Position numbers and translations under genes: made by a program. Shown piece after piece: positions 51,421 through 59,355 of a stretch of 64,000 nt of DNA; position 1 is the stretch's first letter; each line of letters opens with the position of its first letter. The notes beneath the pieces were generated by a model, which saw only the letters and a program-made list of their open reading frames with translations, ran no database searches and was not told the origin of the DNA. Source of the stretch: Oscillospiraceae bacterium (GTDB taxonomy: Bacteria; Bacillota; Clostridia; Oscillospirales; Oscillospiraceae); the NCBI GenBank assembly GCA_902791215.1, contig CADAUZ010000002.1:122706-186705 (forward strand), given 5' to 3'.

Positions 51421-52566
51421 ATGTTTAATCATCACGACATAAAGCGGGACAGTTGCATGCTGCATGGCCCCCTGGCGCACCACGGATATGATTGGTGGTG
51501 GCACTCTTTCACTGCCCAGGATGCTGAAACCGGAGAGGACAAGCCATTTTTTATTGAGTTTTATGTTTGCAACCCTGCACTGGCAGAGGACGAGCCGGTC
51601 ATGGGACAACTTCCGGAGAACCGGGCTGCAGGAAAGAAGCCTTCCTACCTGATGGTAAAGGCAGGCACATGGGGTGAGGATGCCTGTCAGCTGCACCGCT
51701 TCTTTGCATGGAAAGACGTCTCTTTGCACCCAGACGCCCCATACCGGATTGAGGCTGCGGACTGTCTGGCCTGTGAAACAGCCCTGAAAGGCAGTATTAA
51801 CATTACGGCAGAAGAAGCAGCAGCCCATCCTGAGTGGATGTGTGACGCAGGAACAATGACCTGGGATCTGACGGTAGACAAGCAGATCGCTTTTAACGTT
51901 GGATACGGGGCCAGCAAGCCCATGCGGGACGCGGAAGCCTTCGCCATGTACTGGCACGCCGAGGGGATGAAGAGTGCCTATAGCGGAACCATTATTTACA
52001 ACGGAAGACAGTACACGGTCACGCCGGAGCGCTGCTACGGCTACGCCGATAAGAACTGGGGCCGGGACTTCACCACACCCTGGGTCTGGCTGTCCTCCAA
52101 CTGTTTGGTCAGCAGAAAGACCGGGAAACAGTTGTTGAACAGTGTCTTCGACATTGGCGGTGGCAGGCCAAAGATTTATTTTGTCCCGTTGGATCGTCGG
52201 CTGTTGGGGGTGTTCTACTATGAGGGCAAGGAATATGACTTTAATTTTTCAAAGCTTCACCTGATGGTGAAAACCACATTCTCCTTTGAGGAGCACGATG
52301 AAGAAGTCGTCTGGCATGTGCGGCAGGAAAATATCTATGCCGCCATGGAAACAGAGGTGCACTGCCTGAAAAAGGATATGCTGTTGATCAACTATGAAGC
52401 ACCGGACGGCAGCAGGCATCACAACCGCCTTTGGAATGGCGGTAATGGTTGGGGCACGGTAAAGTTGTATGACCGGAAGGATGGACAACTGATTCTGGCA
52501 GATGAAATAGAGGCCTCTCACATTGGCTGTGAATACGGAGAATATGATCACAGCGAAGCATACTGA
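51421..52566 (+). CDS. Tocopherol-cyclase-like / AttH-type lipocalin-fold protein
   Basis: This protein has 381 residues with ribosome site AAGGAG. The sequence LAHHGYDWWWHSFTAQD near the start and RCYGYADKNWGRDFTTPWVWLSSN (about 198-221) match the tocopherol cyclase / carotenoid hydratase-like superfamily, in which two lipocalin-type beta barrels pack together. In plants the enzyme forms tocopherols, but Firmicutes do not make these, so the substrate here is unknown and may be a lipid. It has no signal peptide. A TATAAT at about 51384 is a plausible promoter. Confidence 0.8.
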   Translation: MFNHHDIKRDSCMLHGPLAHHGYDWWWHSFTAQDAETGEDKPFFIEFYVCNPALAEDEPVMGQLPENRAAGKKPSYLMVKAGTWGEDACQLHRFFAWKDVSLHPDAPYRIEAADCLACETALKGSINITAEEAAAHPEWMCDAGTMTWDLTVDKQIAFNVGYGASKPMRDAEAFAMYWHAEGMKSAYSGTIIYNGRQYTVTPERCYGYADKNWGRDFTTPWVWLSSNCLVSRKTGKQLLNSVFDIGGGRPKIYFVPLDRRLLGVFYYEGKEYDFNFSKLHLMVKTTFSFEEHDEEVVWHVRQENIYAAMETEVHCLKKDMLLINYEAPDGSRHHNRLWNGGNGWGTVKLYDRKDGQLILADEIEASHIGCEYGEYDHSEAY

Positions 52567-52588
52567 TGTAAACAGAAGAAACAGGCTG

Positions 52589-52627
52589 TCCTGCTCATCG
52601 GCTCTCCCGGTGGGCAGGATCTTTTTT
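52589..52627 (+). terminator. Terminator after the tocopherol-cyclase-like gene
   Basis: tcctgc (52589-52594) pairs with gcagga (52614-52619), with extra inner pairing, followed by TTTTTT at 52622-52627. Confidence 0.7.
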
Positions 52628-52706
52628 GCTCTGAAAAAAGTATTCGGCTAAGAATCGACATGATTCGCGGTCTCTCTGTGTTATCCTGTCCACAAGAGGT
52701 GTGAGT

Positions 52707-52859
52707 ATGAATATCACGGAAAAAGAGTACACGCTTCTTTTCAATGCGGTCACCAACGCGCTTGAACAGTTGGAGGCGCTCAAATTTGCATTGATTCTTG
52801 CCCAGCAGCAGGCGGTGGAAATCGTCATCGCCAAGAACAGTCTGACTGTACAGGAATAG
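52707..52859 (+). CDS. Small helical protein upstream of a Y-family polymerase remnant
   Basis: This protein has 50 residues. The ATG at 52707 follows AAGAGGTG. The sequence MNITEKEYTLLFNAVTNALE continues as an amphipathic helix (QLEALKFALILAQQQAVEIVI). Small proteins of this type are common before umuC/dinB-like and YolD-like genes in Firmicutes. Here the downstream partners are broken, so it may be a left-over. A hairpin terminator follows directly. Confidence 0.6.
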   Translation: MNITEKEYTLLFNAVTNALEQLEALKFALILAQQQAVEIVIAKNSLTVQE

Positions 52860-52888
52860 GCTCTTACACATCAGAGAGGTCATGAATT

Positions 52889-52914
52889 GGTCACCTGGAA
52901 ACAGGTGGCCTTTT
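52889..52914 (+). terminator. Terminator after the small helical protein gene
   Basis: ggtcacctg / caggtggcc (52889-52897, 52902-52910), one mismatch, GAAA loop, followed by TTTT. Confidence 0.85.
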
Positions 52915-52981
52915 CTTTTATTTCGGTAGATTACAGGCAGCCTTTATGGTATAGTATCAGACAGAAAGGCGGTGTGCATAG

Positions 52982-53451
52982 ATGCTGGACAAAACCTATA
53001 TAGCAATCGATCTGAAAAGCTTCTATGCTTCCGTCGAATGCCAGGAACTTGGGAAAGATCCGCTCACGACAAATTTGGTTGTTGCGGATAAGAGCCGCAC
53101 GGACAAAACAATCTGCCTGGCTGTTTCCCCATCCCTGAAAGCCCACGGTATTCCCAGGCGGGCACGGCTTTTCGAGGTCGTATTGTTGAAACGGCCCGCC
53201 TGACAGATACAAAAAGAGAGCTGTCGGAGGAGCAGAAAGAGATCATCAGCAAACAGCTGCATGTGCTTAAATCTGGATTGAAAACAGATCCGACAGTCAC
53301 GATCACCTACTTTGTTTCCGACAGCCGCAAAGCCGGCGGTACCTATCGTTCCGTTACAGGGGCCGCAAAGAAAGTGGACGAGTATCTTGGCATTTTGGAA
53401 ATGAGCAATGGGATCACAATTCCCTTTGACGATATCTTGAGTTTGGAGTAA
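52982..53451 (+). pseudogene. Remnant of a dinB/umuC-type polymerase fused by deletion to a YolD-like gene
   Basis: 52982-53165 encodes the start of a Y-family DNA polymerase (LDKTYIAIDLKSFYASVECQ, with the first catalytic Asp, and DKTICLAVSPSLKAHGIP). At about 53165 the frame is lost. In another frame 53176-53451 encodes the C-terminal part of a YolD-like protein (VTITYFVSDSRKAGGTYRSV, then KKVDEYLGILEMSNGITIPFDDILSLE). The two are normally neighbours, so a deletion removed the end of the polymerase gene and the start of the YolD-like gene. It is not functional as a polymerase. Confidence 0.82.
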
Positions 53452-53661
53452 CCATTATTTGAAAAGAGGAATACGTCAAGGGCATCTACAAGCCAATGCA
53501 AGTATCTCTTTTGGCGTCTTTCTTCTGGGGCATTGACTCCTTTCGTTTGACCGTATATTACTGAGTATAGAAACGAGGTGCCCATCATGATAAAGACTGT
53601 TTAGAGACTATCAGGAAAATGGCGACTGCTCTGTAAATCCACACAATTCAGAACGTCTACT

Positions 53662-54072
53662 ATGACGGCTATGACGGCAAGGGCGGCATTGTCAAGACGA
53701 CGCACCTCTTTGACCACGCAAAAAAATGAGGCGCAGCCGCTGACCGATAAAGAGAAAAACGCCCTTGCGGAGGCCATGAGGATCTATCGGGAGAGCGCAC
53801 CCATCAAGCAGAGCGAGATCGACCAGTACAAGGGGCTTCTGTACCATGGGGTCCCCGTCAGCGCGATCCTGCAGGCCTGGAGCATCTGCCAGATCCAGCC
53901 GGACCTCGGCTTCTCCGATGATAATAACTATCTGAAAAACGCCATTGCAGAAGCCGAGCATGTGGATTTCCACAATGGGTTGGAAAAGCAGACCGTCATC
54001 GCGCCGGACGGGACGGATATCTCAGAAGTCGTAGAGAAAGCCGTGGTCTGGCTGACGGAGCACAGCTTTTGA
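53662..54072 (+). CDS. Hypothetical protein, probably a C-terminal fragment
   Basis: The open frame has 136 codons. The first 20 residues look non-coding (Thr/Arg-rich, no ribosome site). From about KNEAQPLTDKEKNALAEAMR the sequence is a normal acidic helical protein with ILQAWSICQIQPDLGFSDDNNYL and a C-terminal AVVWLTEHSF. In a different frame just upstream (53650-53727) lies NVYYDGYDGKGGIVKTTHLF, which may be an N-terminal piece of the same or another broken gene. I recognise no family. It lies in a zone of gene decay. Confidence 0.4.
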   Translation: MTAMTARAALSRRRTSLTTQKNEAQPLTDKEKNALAEAMRIYRESAPIKQSEIDQYKGLLYHGVPVSAILQAWSICQIQPDLGFSDDNNYLKNAIAEAEHVDFHNGLEKQTVIAPDGTDISEVVEKAVVWLTEHSF

Positions 54073-54126
54073 TTATCAAATGCAGCCCCGATGCAAGTAG
54101 AGAAATTTTTCTTTGAAAATTCAGTT

Positions 54127-54162
54127 GTAACTATTGACATTACATCTCTGGCGCGCTATACT
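54127..54162 (+). promoter_or_regulatory. Promoter with Rrf2-type operator, upstream of the SnoaL-like gene
   Basis: GTAACTATTGACATTAC (54127-54143) overlaps the -35 TTGACA (54134-54139); TATACT (54157-54162) follows after 17 bp. The same 17-bp site recurs at 54992-55008 before the Rrf2 gene. Confidence 0.75.
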
Positions 54163-54219
54163 ACAGCCAAGATGAAACTTCGGTGGTTACATCTAATGAA
54201 TTTTCGGAGGTATCCCATT

Positions 54220-54990
54220 ATGACAAACAAAGAAAAAGCCCTGGCTCTGATCGGCACGTTCGTATCCGGTGATTTGGAACTGGCGAAGTCTCTCCTCGCC
54301 CCCGAGTACAAGCAGCACAATCTCGCTTTCGGCACCGGGGCCGATGCATTCGTGGCAGCAGTCGCGGGTCTTCAGCAGGCACCTGTGAAGACAACAGTAA
54401 ATAACATCCGCGCTTTTGAGGACGGCGACAAGGTGTTCCTTCAAACCGTCTACAATTTCGCCGGCGCAGGCGACCAGGTAGCGTTTGACGTGTTCCATTT
54501 CAACGCTGATGGTAAGATCGATGAGCATTGGGACAATCTTCAGAATGTCGCCGCCCCCAATCCTTCCGGTCACACTCAGATCGACGGTACGCTTGAAAGG
54601 AAAGACGTCGATAAGGAAGAGACTCGCTGCATCGTTGCCGGATTCGTGGGCGACGTGCTTCGCGGAGAGCATCCTGAAAAGCTGACCTCCTACTATGACG
54701 GCGACAAGTACATCCAGCACAACATTTCCATCGCTGACGGGCTGTCCGGCCTGGGTGCTGCACTTGCGGCTATGGCTGAACAGGGCATCTCGATGGTATA
54801 TGACAAGACGCATATGGTTCTTGCCGACGGCGACTATGCTCTCGCCTGCAGTGAGGGCTCCTTTGGCGGCGTGCCCACCACCTATTATGATCTCTTCCGT
54901 GTTGAAAACGGCTTTATCGCTGAGCACTGGGATGTGATGGAGACGCTGGCCGCCAAGGAGACCTGGGCAAACGAGAATGGCAAATTCTAA
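54220..54990 (+). CDS. Tandem SnoaL-like (NTF2-fold) protein
   Basis: This protein has 256 residues. The ATG at 54220 has CGGAGG upstream; the longer frame covers the promoter. Two SnoaL/NTF2-like domains follow each other. The first has LLAPEYKQHNLAFGTGADAF and FDVFHFNADGKIDEHWDNLQ; the second has YYDGDKYIQHNISIADGLSGL and YDLFRVENGFIAEHWDVMET. The repeated Y-x-QHN and hydrophobic-xEHWD motifs are typical. It is probably an enzyme or binding protein for a small molecule, substrate unknown. It is co-regulated with the Rrf2 repressor gene after it. Confidence 0.85.
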   Translation: MTNKEKALALIGTFVSGDLELAKSLLAPEYKQHNLAFGTGADAFVAAVAGLQQAPVKTTVNNIRAFEDGDKVFLQTVYNFAGAGDQVAFDVFHFNADGKIDEHWDNLQNVAAPNPSGHTQIDGTLERKDVDKEETRCIVAGFVGDVLRGEHPEKLTSYYDGDKYIQHNISIADGLSGLGAALAAMAEQGISMVYDKTHMVLADGDYALACSEGSFGGVPTTYYDLFRVENGFIAEHWDVMETLAAKETWANENGKF

Positions 54991-54991
54991 T

Positions 54992-55027
54992 GTAACCATT
55001 GAAATTACAGCCATTCCGTGATAGAAT
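54992..55027 (+). promoter_or_regulatory. Promoter with Rrf2-type operator, upstream of the Rrf2 gene
   Basis: GTAACCATTGAAATTAC (54992-55008) overlaps the -35 TTGAAA (54999-55004); TAGAAT (55022-55027) follows after 17 bp. The layout is identical to 54127-54162, which implies autoregulation. Confidence 0.75.
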
Positions 55028-55047
55028 AATATTCTGGAGGGATGGCT

Positions 55048-55488
55048 ATGCAGATTTCAAGCAGGTTTACAATTGCCTTGCACATTTTCACCTGTGTGGA
55101 TGTGTTCAAGGATGAATACAAGGTCACCAGCGACTTTCTTGCCAGCTCGATCAACACCAACCCGGTCATCATCCGGAAGATCCTGACGCAGCTCAAAAAC
55201 GCCGGACTGATCAACGTGGCAAGAGGCACAGGCGGCATCGAGCTGACGAGGGACTTGTCGGAAATCACCTTTTACGATGTGTATGAGGCAATCGGAGCAG
55301 TAGAGAACGGAGACCTGTTCCATTTCCACGAAAGCCCGAATCCCGAATGTCCGGTGGGCAGGAATATCCATGCATTACTGGATGACAAGCTGAAAGAAAT
55401 TCAGGACGCGATGGAAGACGAATTGCGAAAATACACGCTGCTCGATCTTCGCAGCGGTATGACTGAGCTTCTGGCCGAGGAGAAATAA
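55048..55488 (+). CDS. Rrf2-family transcriptional regulator
   Basis: This protein has 146 residues. The ATG at 55048 is preferred because GGAGG lies 7 bp upstream; the ATG at 55042 is too close. The winged-helix domain is MQISSRFTIALHIFTCVDVF, followed by TSDFLASSINTNPVIIRKILTQLKNAGLI and RGTGGIELTRD. A single Cys in the ECPVG segment remains near residue 97, but the CX5CX5C Fe-S set of IscR/NsrR is absent, so it likely senses redox by thiol chemistry or a ligand. It is predicted to repress itself and the SnoaL-like gene. Confidence 0.92.
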   Translation: MQISSRFTIALHIFTCVDVFKDEYKVTSDFLASSINTNPVIIRKILTQLKNAGLINVARGTGGIELTRDLSEITFYDVYEAIGAVENGDLFHFHESPNPECPVGRNIHALLDDKLKEIQDAMEDELRKYTLLDLRSGMTELLAEEK

Positions 55489-55496
55489 AAGCAAAG

Positions 55497-55528
55497 GCTC
55501 CGGAGGATAGTATTCTTCCGGAGCTTTT
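55497..55528 (+). terminator. Terminator after the Rrf2 gene
   Basis: gctccgga / tccggagc (55497-55504, 55517-55524), followed by TTTT. Confidence 0.85.
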
Positions 55529-55544
55529 CACAGGAGGCAAGTTT

Positions 55545-55644
55545 ATGAAGACAGCAGACTCTCTATGTGATCGAACAGGAGCATTGCCTGCACTGTGGAA
55601 ACTGCATGGAGGCGTGTCCCGTAGGCGCAGTAGAAAGAAGGTAA
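55545..55644 (+). pseudogene. Frameshifted mini-ferredoxin (single 4Fe-4S motif)
   Basis: AGGAGG at 55531-55537 precedes the ATG at 55545, but that frame leaves the ferredoxin frame by one base. From 55561 the frame reads LYVIEQEHCLHCGNCMEACP then VGAVERR and stops at 55642, a complete CxxCxxCxxxCP motif. Small ferredoxins of this type start with MKT and go straight into YVIEQEHC, so a one-base indel near 55556-55561 explains it. An internal GTG (55567) could still give a 25-residue product. The macrodomain gene follows 5 bp later. Confidence 0.6.
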
Positions 55645-55648
55645 CACC

Positions 55649-56455
55649 ATGAATGAGAAAACAATCCAGGAGCAGCGGCTTGACACGCTGGTTGAAGCGT
55701 TTAAGGCTGATTCCGTTCAATATAAAGATCTACAGCCGCCGCAGGATACGGAGGGCAAGAGAAGAATCCTCCGCTCCCTCATGAACATTCGGATGCCGAA
55801 GAAGCTGGACGATTCGGTACTGGCCATACAGGATGAATATCTGCGGGAGCGTATCCGCGAAAACGGTATTGTCACGCTTTCAGAGATTCCCGTTATTCGG
55901 AATGGCATGTCCATCTGGCAGGGCGACATCACCCGTCTGGCCGTTGACGCCATTGTGAACGCTGCCAACTCGCAGATGCTCGGCTGCTTCGTCCCGATGC
56001 ACACCTGCATTGACAACTGCATTCATACCTTTGCTGGGGTACAGTTACGTGCGGAGTGCAATCGACAGATGAATCAGCTTCGCATCCGCTATGGCAGAGA
56101 TTATGAGCAACCGACCGCTGTCCCCATGCTGACAGACGGCTATAACCTGCCAGCGAAGAAGATCATCCATATCGTCGGCCCAATTGTTGAGGGCAGGCTG
56201 ACAAAGGCGCTGGAACAGGATCTGGCGAATTGCTACCAAAACACGCTCGATCTATGCGCGGAAAACGACCTGCGCAGCGTAGCGTTCTGCTGCATCTCCA
56301 CGGGAGTGTTCCGCTTCCCGCCGGAGCGGGCGGCGCAAATTGCGGTGAAAACCGTGGAGCAGTGGCTTGAAGCACATGACGGAAGCATGGACCGTGTCAT
56401 CTTCAACGTTTTCAGTAACAAGGACAGAATGATCTATGAACATCTTTTCCAATAA
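55649..56455 (+). CDS. Zinc-type macrodomain protein-ADP-ribose hydrolase
   Basis: This protein has 268 residues. The first 90 residues are a helical cap. The macrodomain begins at IWQGDITRLAVDAIVNAANS. The zinc-macrodomain insert GCFVPMHTCIDNCIHTFAG supplies Cys/His/Cys metal ligands, and CCISTGVFRFPPERAAQIAV is the phosphate-loop region. Members remove ADP-ribose from proteins modified by the linked SirTM. It overlaps the SirTM gene by 20 bp. Confidence 0.93.
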   Translation: MNEKTIQEQRLDTLVEAFKADSVQYKDLQPPQDTEGKRRILRSLMNIRMPKKLDDSVLAIQDEYLRERIRENGIVTLSEIPVIRNGMSIWQGDITRLAVDAIVNAANSQMLGCFVPMHTCIDNCIHTFAGVQLRAECNRQMNQLRIRYGRDYEQPTAVPMLTDGYNLPAKKIIHIVGPIVEGRLTKALEQDLANCYQNTLDLCAENDLRSVAFCCISTGVFRFPPERAAQIAVKTVEQWLEAHDGSMDRVIFNVFSNKDRMIYEHLFQ

Positions 56456-57443
56456 TCAAAAGGCAGACTATACGCAGACGCTTCATAAGGGAATCTCATT
56501 CGTACGCAGCCTTCGCGGCGGCCTCACCGACAACACTGGCAGCCGGGAAGAGAACCTGAAACGCCTGAAAAACGAAATAGAACATGCTGACGCCATCGTA
56601 ATCGGTGCGGGAGCTGGGCTTTCCACCGCTGCCGGTTTTACTTACAGCGGAGAACGTTTCGACCGATATTTCTTTGACTTCAAAGAGCGCTTTGGTATCC
56701 GGGATATGTACTCCGGCGGCTTTTACCCCTTCCCGGATGACGAGACCCGCTGGGCATGGTGGGCACGTAATATCTATGTCAATCGTTATGTATCTCCGTC
56801 AAAGCCGGCGTATGAAGACTTGTTGACACTGGTCAGAGACCGGTATTATTTTGTGATCACCACCAACGTGGATCACTGCTTCCAGCGGGCAGGCTTTGAC
56901 AAGCAACGCCTGTTCTATACGCAGGGGGATTACGGTCTGTTCCAAAGTGCTGATGGAAGAATTAAAAAGACCTACGATAACGAAGAGTGGGTCAGAAAGG
57001 CGATGTCGGCACAGCGCTTTATCCAGGATGAAAGCGGCATATTCCAGGTGCCGAAGGATCGTATCATTTCGATGCGTATTCCACACGAGCTGATTCCTGT
57101 CTGTCCGGACGGCAGCAGGGTAACCATGAATCTGCGGATCGACGACACTTTCGTTGAGGATGCCGGGTGGCATGCGGCAGCAGAACGGTATGTCGAATTC
57201 CTGCATGATCACGAAGGACAGCACGTGCTGTTCTTCGAACTTGGGGTCGGCGCCAACACGCCGATGATTATAAAATATCCTTTCTGGGCGCTGACAGCTG
57301 AAAATCCAAATGCGGTCTATGCTTGTCTGAACTATAATGAGGCAGTATGTCCGGAGAAAATCAAGTCACAGTCGATTTGCCTGGATGGAGACAGCGGTGA
57401 AGTGTTAACTGCTTTACACGGACGAAACGCTGATCGACATTGA
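56436..57443 (+). CDS. SirTM-type (class M) sirtuin, protein ADP-ribosyltransferase
   Basis: This protein has 335 residues. NAD-binding motifs AIVIGAGAGLSTAAGFTYSG (about 54-73) and ITTNVDHCFQRAGF are sirtuin-like. Where ordinary sirtuins have the catalytic His, this has FYTQGDYGLFQ, the Gln replacement known for SirTM enzymes that ADP-ribosylate instead of deacetylate. Characterised SirTMs modify the lipoylated GcvH-L carrier in operons with LplA2, and neither of those genes is here. In this locus the partners are the macrodomain eraser and a broken ferredoxin, so the target is open. Confidence 0.9.
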   Translation: MNIFSNNQKADYTQTLHKGISFVRSLRGGLTDNTGSREENLKRLKNEIEHADAIVIGAGAGLSTAAGFTYSGERFDRYFFDFKERFGIRDMYSGGFYPFPDDETRWAWWARNIYVNRYVSPSKPAYEDLLTLVRDRYYFVITTNVDHCFQRAGFDKQRLFYTQGDYGLFQSADGRIKKTYDNEEWVRKAMSAQRFIQDESGIFQVPKDRIISMRIPHELIPVCPDGSRVTMNLRIDDTFVEDAGWHAAAERYVEFLHDHEGQHVLFFELGVGANTPMIIKYPFWALTAENPNAVYACLNYNEAVCPEKIKSQSICLDGDSGEVLTALHGRNADRH

Positions 57444-57510
57444 CTGCATGGCTGTCGAGGACAAGGTGGCCCGGAGCATGTACGGGCGCCCGGAGCCGGT
57501 TTATCGCTGA
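57421..57510 (+). other. Possible 3' end fragment of a lost gene after SirTM
   Basis: In a frame different from SirTM, 57421-57510 encodes a coding-like sequence with IDCMAVEDKVARSMYGRPEPV, then a stop (TGA at 57508). It has no start or ribosome site. It looks like the tail of a gene removed by deletion; the family is unknown. Confidence 0.35.
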
Positions 57511-57533
57511 GATTTTTTGAAAAGCTTCCCAAA

Positions 57534-57566
57534 CTTTAACATATCTTTAACATCCCTGTGTTACAC
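57534..57566 (+). promoter_or_regulatory. Response-regulator binding repeats and promoter of the two-component operon
   Basis: CTTTAACAT occurs at 57534-57542 and 57545-57553, an 11-bp direct repeat in the place of the -35 box; TACACT (57561-57566) is a possible -10. This is the layout of OmpR/PhoB-type activator sites, suggesting autoregulation. Confidence 0.6.
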
Positions 57567-57598
57567 TCCACCCATAAAAGCTTACGGAGGACGCATCC

Positions 57599-58273
57599 AT
57601 GTTTAAACTTCTGGTAGTTGAGGATGATCGGGAACTGAATCGGGCCGTCTGCTCGTTTTTGAATCAAAACGGATACGACGCACTGGGCTGTCTCAGTGCT
57701 AACGAGGCCTATGACGCCATGTACGGCGGCACGGTGTTCGACCTCATCATCTCGGATATTATGATGCCGGAGGTGGACGGCTTTGAGTTTGCACGCACCA
57801 TCCGGGGGACGGACAAGAACATCCCCATTCTGTTCATGACAGCTCGTGATGATTTCGCCGCCAAGCAGCGGGGCTTTCGCATGGGAATTGATGATTACCT
57901 GGTCAAGCCCATCGACCTGGAGGAGCTGCTTTTACATGTGGAGGCGCTCCTGCGCCGCGCCGGGATCACCACCAGCCACAAGCTGGAGGTCGGAAGCCTG
58001 GTGCTGGATGCGGATGAGAGAAGCGCAGTGTTCAAGGGCGAGGAGATCCCGCTGACTGTGCGTGAATTCAATCTGCTCTACAAGCTCCTGAGCTATCCCA
58101 AGAAGGCCTTCACCCGCAGCCAGCTCATGGACGAGTTCTGGGACGGGGAGACCGGCTCCGGTCCCCGCACGGTAGACGTGTACATGACCAAGCTCCGACA
58201 GAAATTTGCCGACTGTGAGGATTTTGAGATCGTCACCGTCCACGGCCTCGGCTACAAGGCGGTGCTCAAATGA
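57599..58273 (+). CDS. OmpR/PhoB-family response regulator
   Basis: This protein has 224 residues with ribosome site GGAGG. The receiver domain (1-115) has acidic pair EDD, phospho-acceptor Asp53 in LIISDIMMPEVDGF, and Lys in DDYLVKPIDLEELL. The winged-helix effector (about 130-224) has LTVREFNLLYKLLSYPKKAFTR and GPRTVDVYMTKLRQK, ending GLGYKAVLK. It pairs with the kinase encoded next (4-bp overlap). Its own 11-bp repeats precede it. Confidence 0.96.
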   Translation: MFKLLVVEDDRELNRAVCSFLNQNGYDALGCLSANEAYDAMYGGTVFDLIISDIMMPEVDGFEFARTIRGTDKNIPILFMTARDDFAAKQRGFRMGIDDYLVKPIDLEELLLHVEALLRRAGITTSHKLEVGSLVLDADERSAVFKGEEIPLTVREFNLLYKLLSYPKKAFTRSQLMDEFWDGETGSGPRTVDVYMTKLRQKFADCEDFEIVTVHGLGYKAVLK

Positions 58274-59334
58274 ATCAGGAAAAGAATCGCAAACGGGTCG
58301 CCTTTCTTCAACTGTTCTGTATCTTCTTTCTGCTGATCGCCTTTGTGCTGACAAGCTCCATGGCACTGTTCATGACTTATCTGGGCAATGCTGCGCAGAT
58401 TGAATTTACCGCCCAGAATATCGGCGCGGCGGCAGCGGTTACCTTCGGCAATGTGTTTATGCTGAGCCTGATCTGCGCGGCGGTAGATCTGCTGCGCCGC
58501 AAGATCACGGTGGAGCGCCCGGTAAAGCGCATCATCGACGGAGCACAAAAGGTCATGGACGGCGATCTCAGCACCCGCATTGCGCCACTGCGCGGAGTGG
58601 AGCCGGGCTTCAATGTCATCATCGACTACTTTAACCGCATGGTGCAGGAGCTTTCCGGCATGGAGACCCTGCGCACGGACTTCATCGCCAATGTCTCCCA
58701 CGAGCTGAAGACGCCGCTCGCGGTGATCCAGAACTACGGCACTATGCTCCAGCAGCCGAATCTCTCCGAGGAAGACCGCAGAGACTATGCCCGCACGGTG
58801 ACGAATGCCTCCCAGCGGCTTGCAAGCCTCATCACCAATATCCTCAAGCTCAACAAGCTGGAAAACCAGCAGATCTACCCCAAGAAGGAGCGCTTCGATC
58901 TGGGCGAACAGCTCTGCGAATGTCTGCTCGGTTTTGAAAACGCCTGGGAAGCTAAGAATCTGGAGATCGAAACAGACATCGAAGACGGCGTGACCGTGGA
59001 GAGTGACGCGGAGCTTTTGAGTCTCGTATGGAACAATCTCTTTTCCAACGCCATCAAGTTCACCGAAGAAGGCGGCACGGTCGGTCTGAAGCTCCATAAA
59101 GAAAGCGGACACGCGGTGGTCGAGGTCTCCGACACCGGCTGCGGCATCAGTCCCGAAGTCGGGGCGCACATCTTTGAGAAGTTCTATCAGGGTGACACCT
59201 CGCACGCAACGCAAGGCAACGGTCTGGGGCTTGCGCTTGTCAAACGGGTGGTTGACATAATTGAAGGCGAGATCAGCGTCAGCAGCGAGCTGGGCAAGGG
59301 CAGTACCTTTACTGTAAAGTTAAAAGCACAATAA
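58270..59334 (+). CDS. Sensor histidine kinase
   Basis: This protein has 354 residues. Two membrane segments (about 12-38 and 50-74) flank a very short external loop, so it probably senses within or at the membrane. A HAMP domain (about 76-130) is followed by HisKA with His144 in NVSHELKTPLAVIQNYG, and a HATPase with WNNLFSNAIKFTEEGG (N box), VSDTGCGISPEVG and GNGLGLALVKRVV. The small external loop is typical of intramembrane-sensing kinases of Firmicutes, which often respond to cell-wall stress or antimicrobial peptides. Confidence 0.95.
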   Translation: MNQEKNRKRVAFLQLFCIFFLLIAFVLTSSMALFMTYLGNAAQIEFTAQNIGAAAAVTFGNVFMLSLICAAVDLLRRKITVERPVKRIIDGAQKVMDGDLSTRIAPLRGVEPGFNVIIDYFNRMVQELSGMETLRTDFIANVSHELKTPLAVIQNYGTMLQQPNLSEEDRRDYARTVTNASQRLASLITNILKLNKLENQQIYPKKERFDLGEQLCECLLGFENAWEAKNLEIETDIEDGVTVESDAELLSLVWNNLFSNAIKFTEEGGTVGLKLHKESGHAVVEVSDTGCGISPEVGAHIFEKFYQGDTSHATQGNGLGLALVKRVVDIIEGEISVSSELGKGSTFTVKLKAQ

Positions 59335-59355
59335 AGCAAACAGGAGAGTTTTACA

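Noticed and set aside
55649..57443. GcvH-L or LplA2 genes next to SirTM
   Set aside because: No lipoyl-domain or lipoate-ligase sequence is present on either strand in the surrounding 8 kb.
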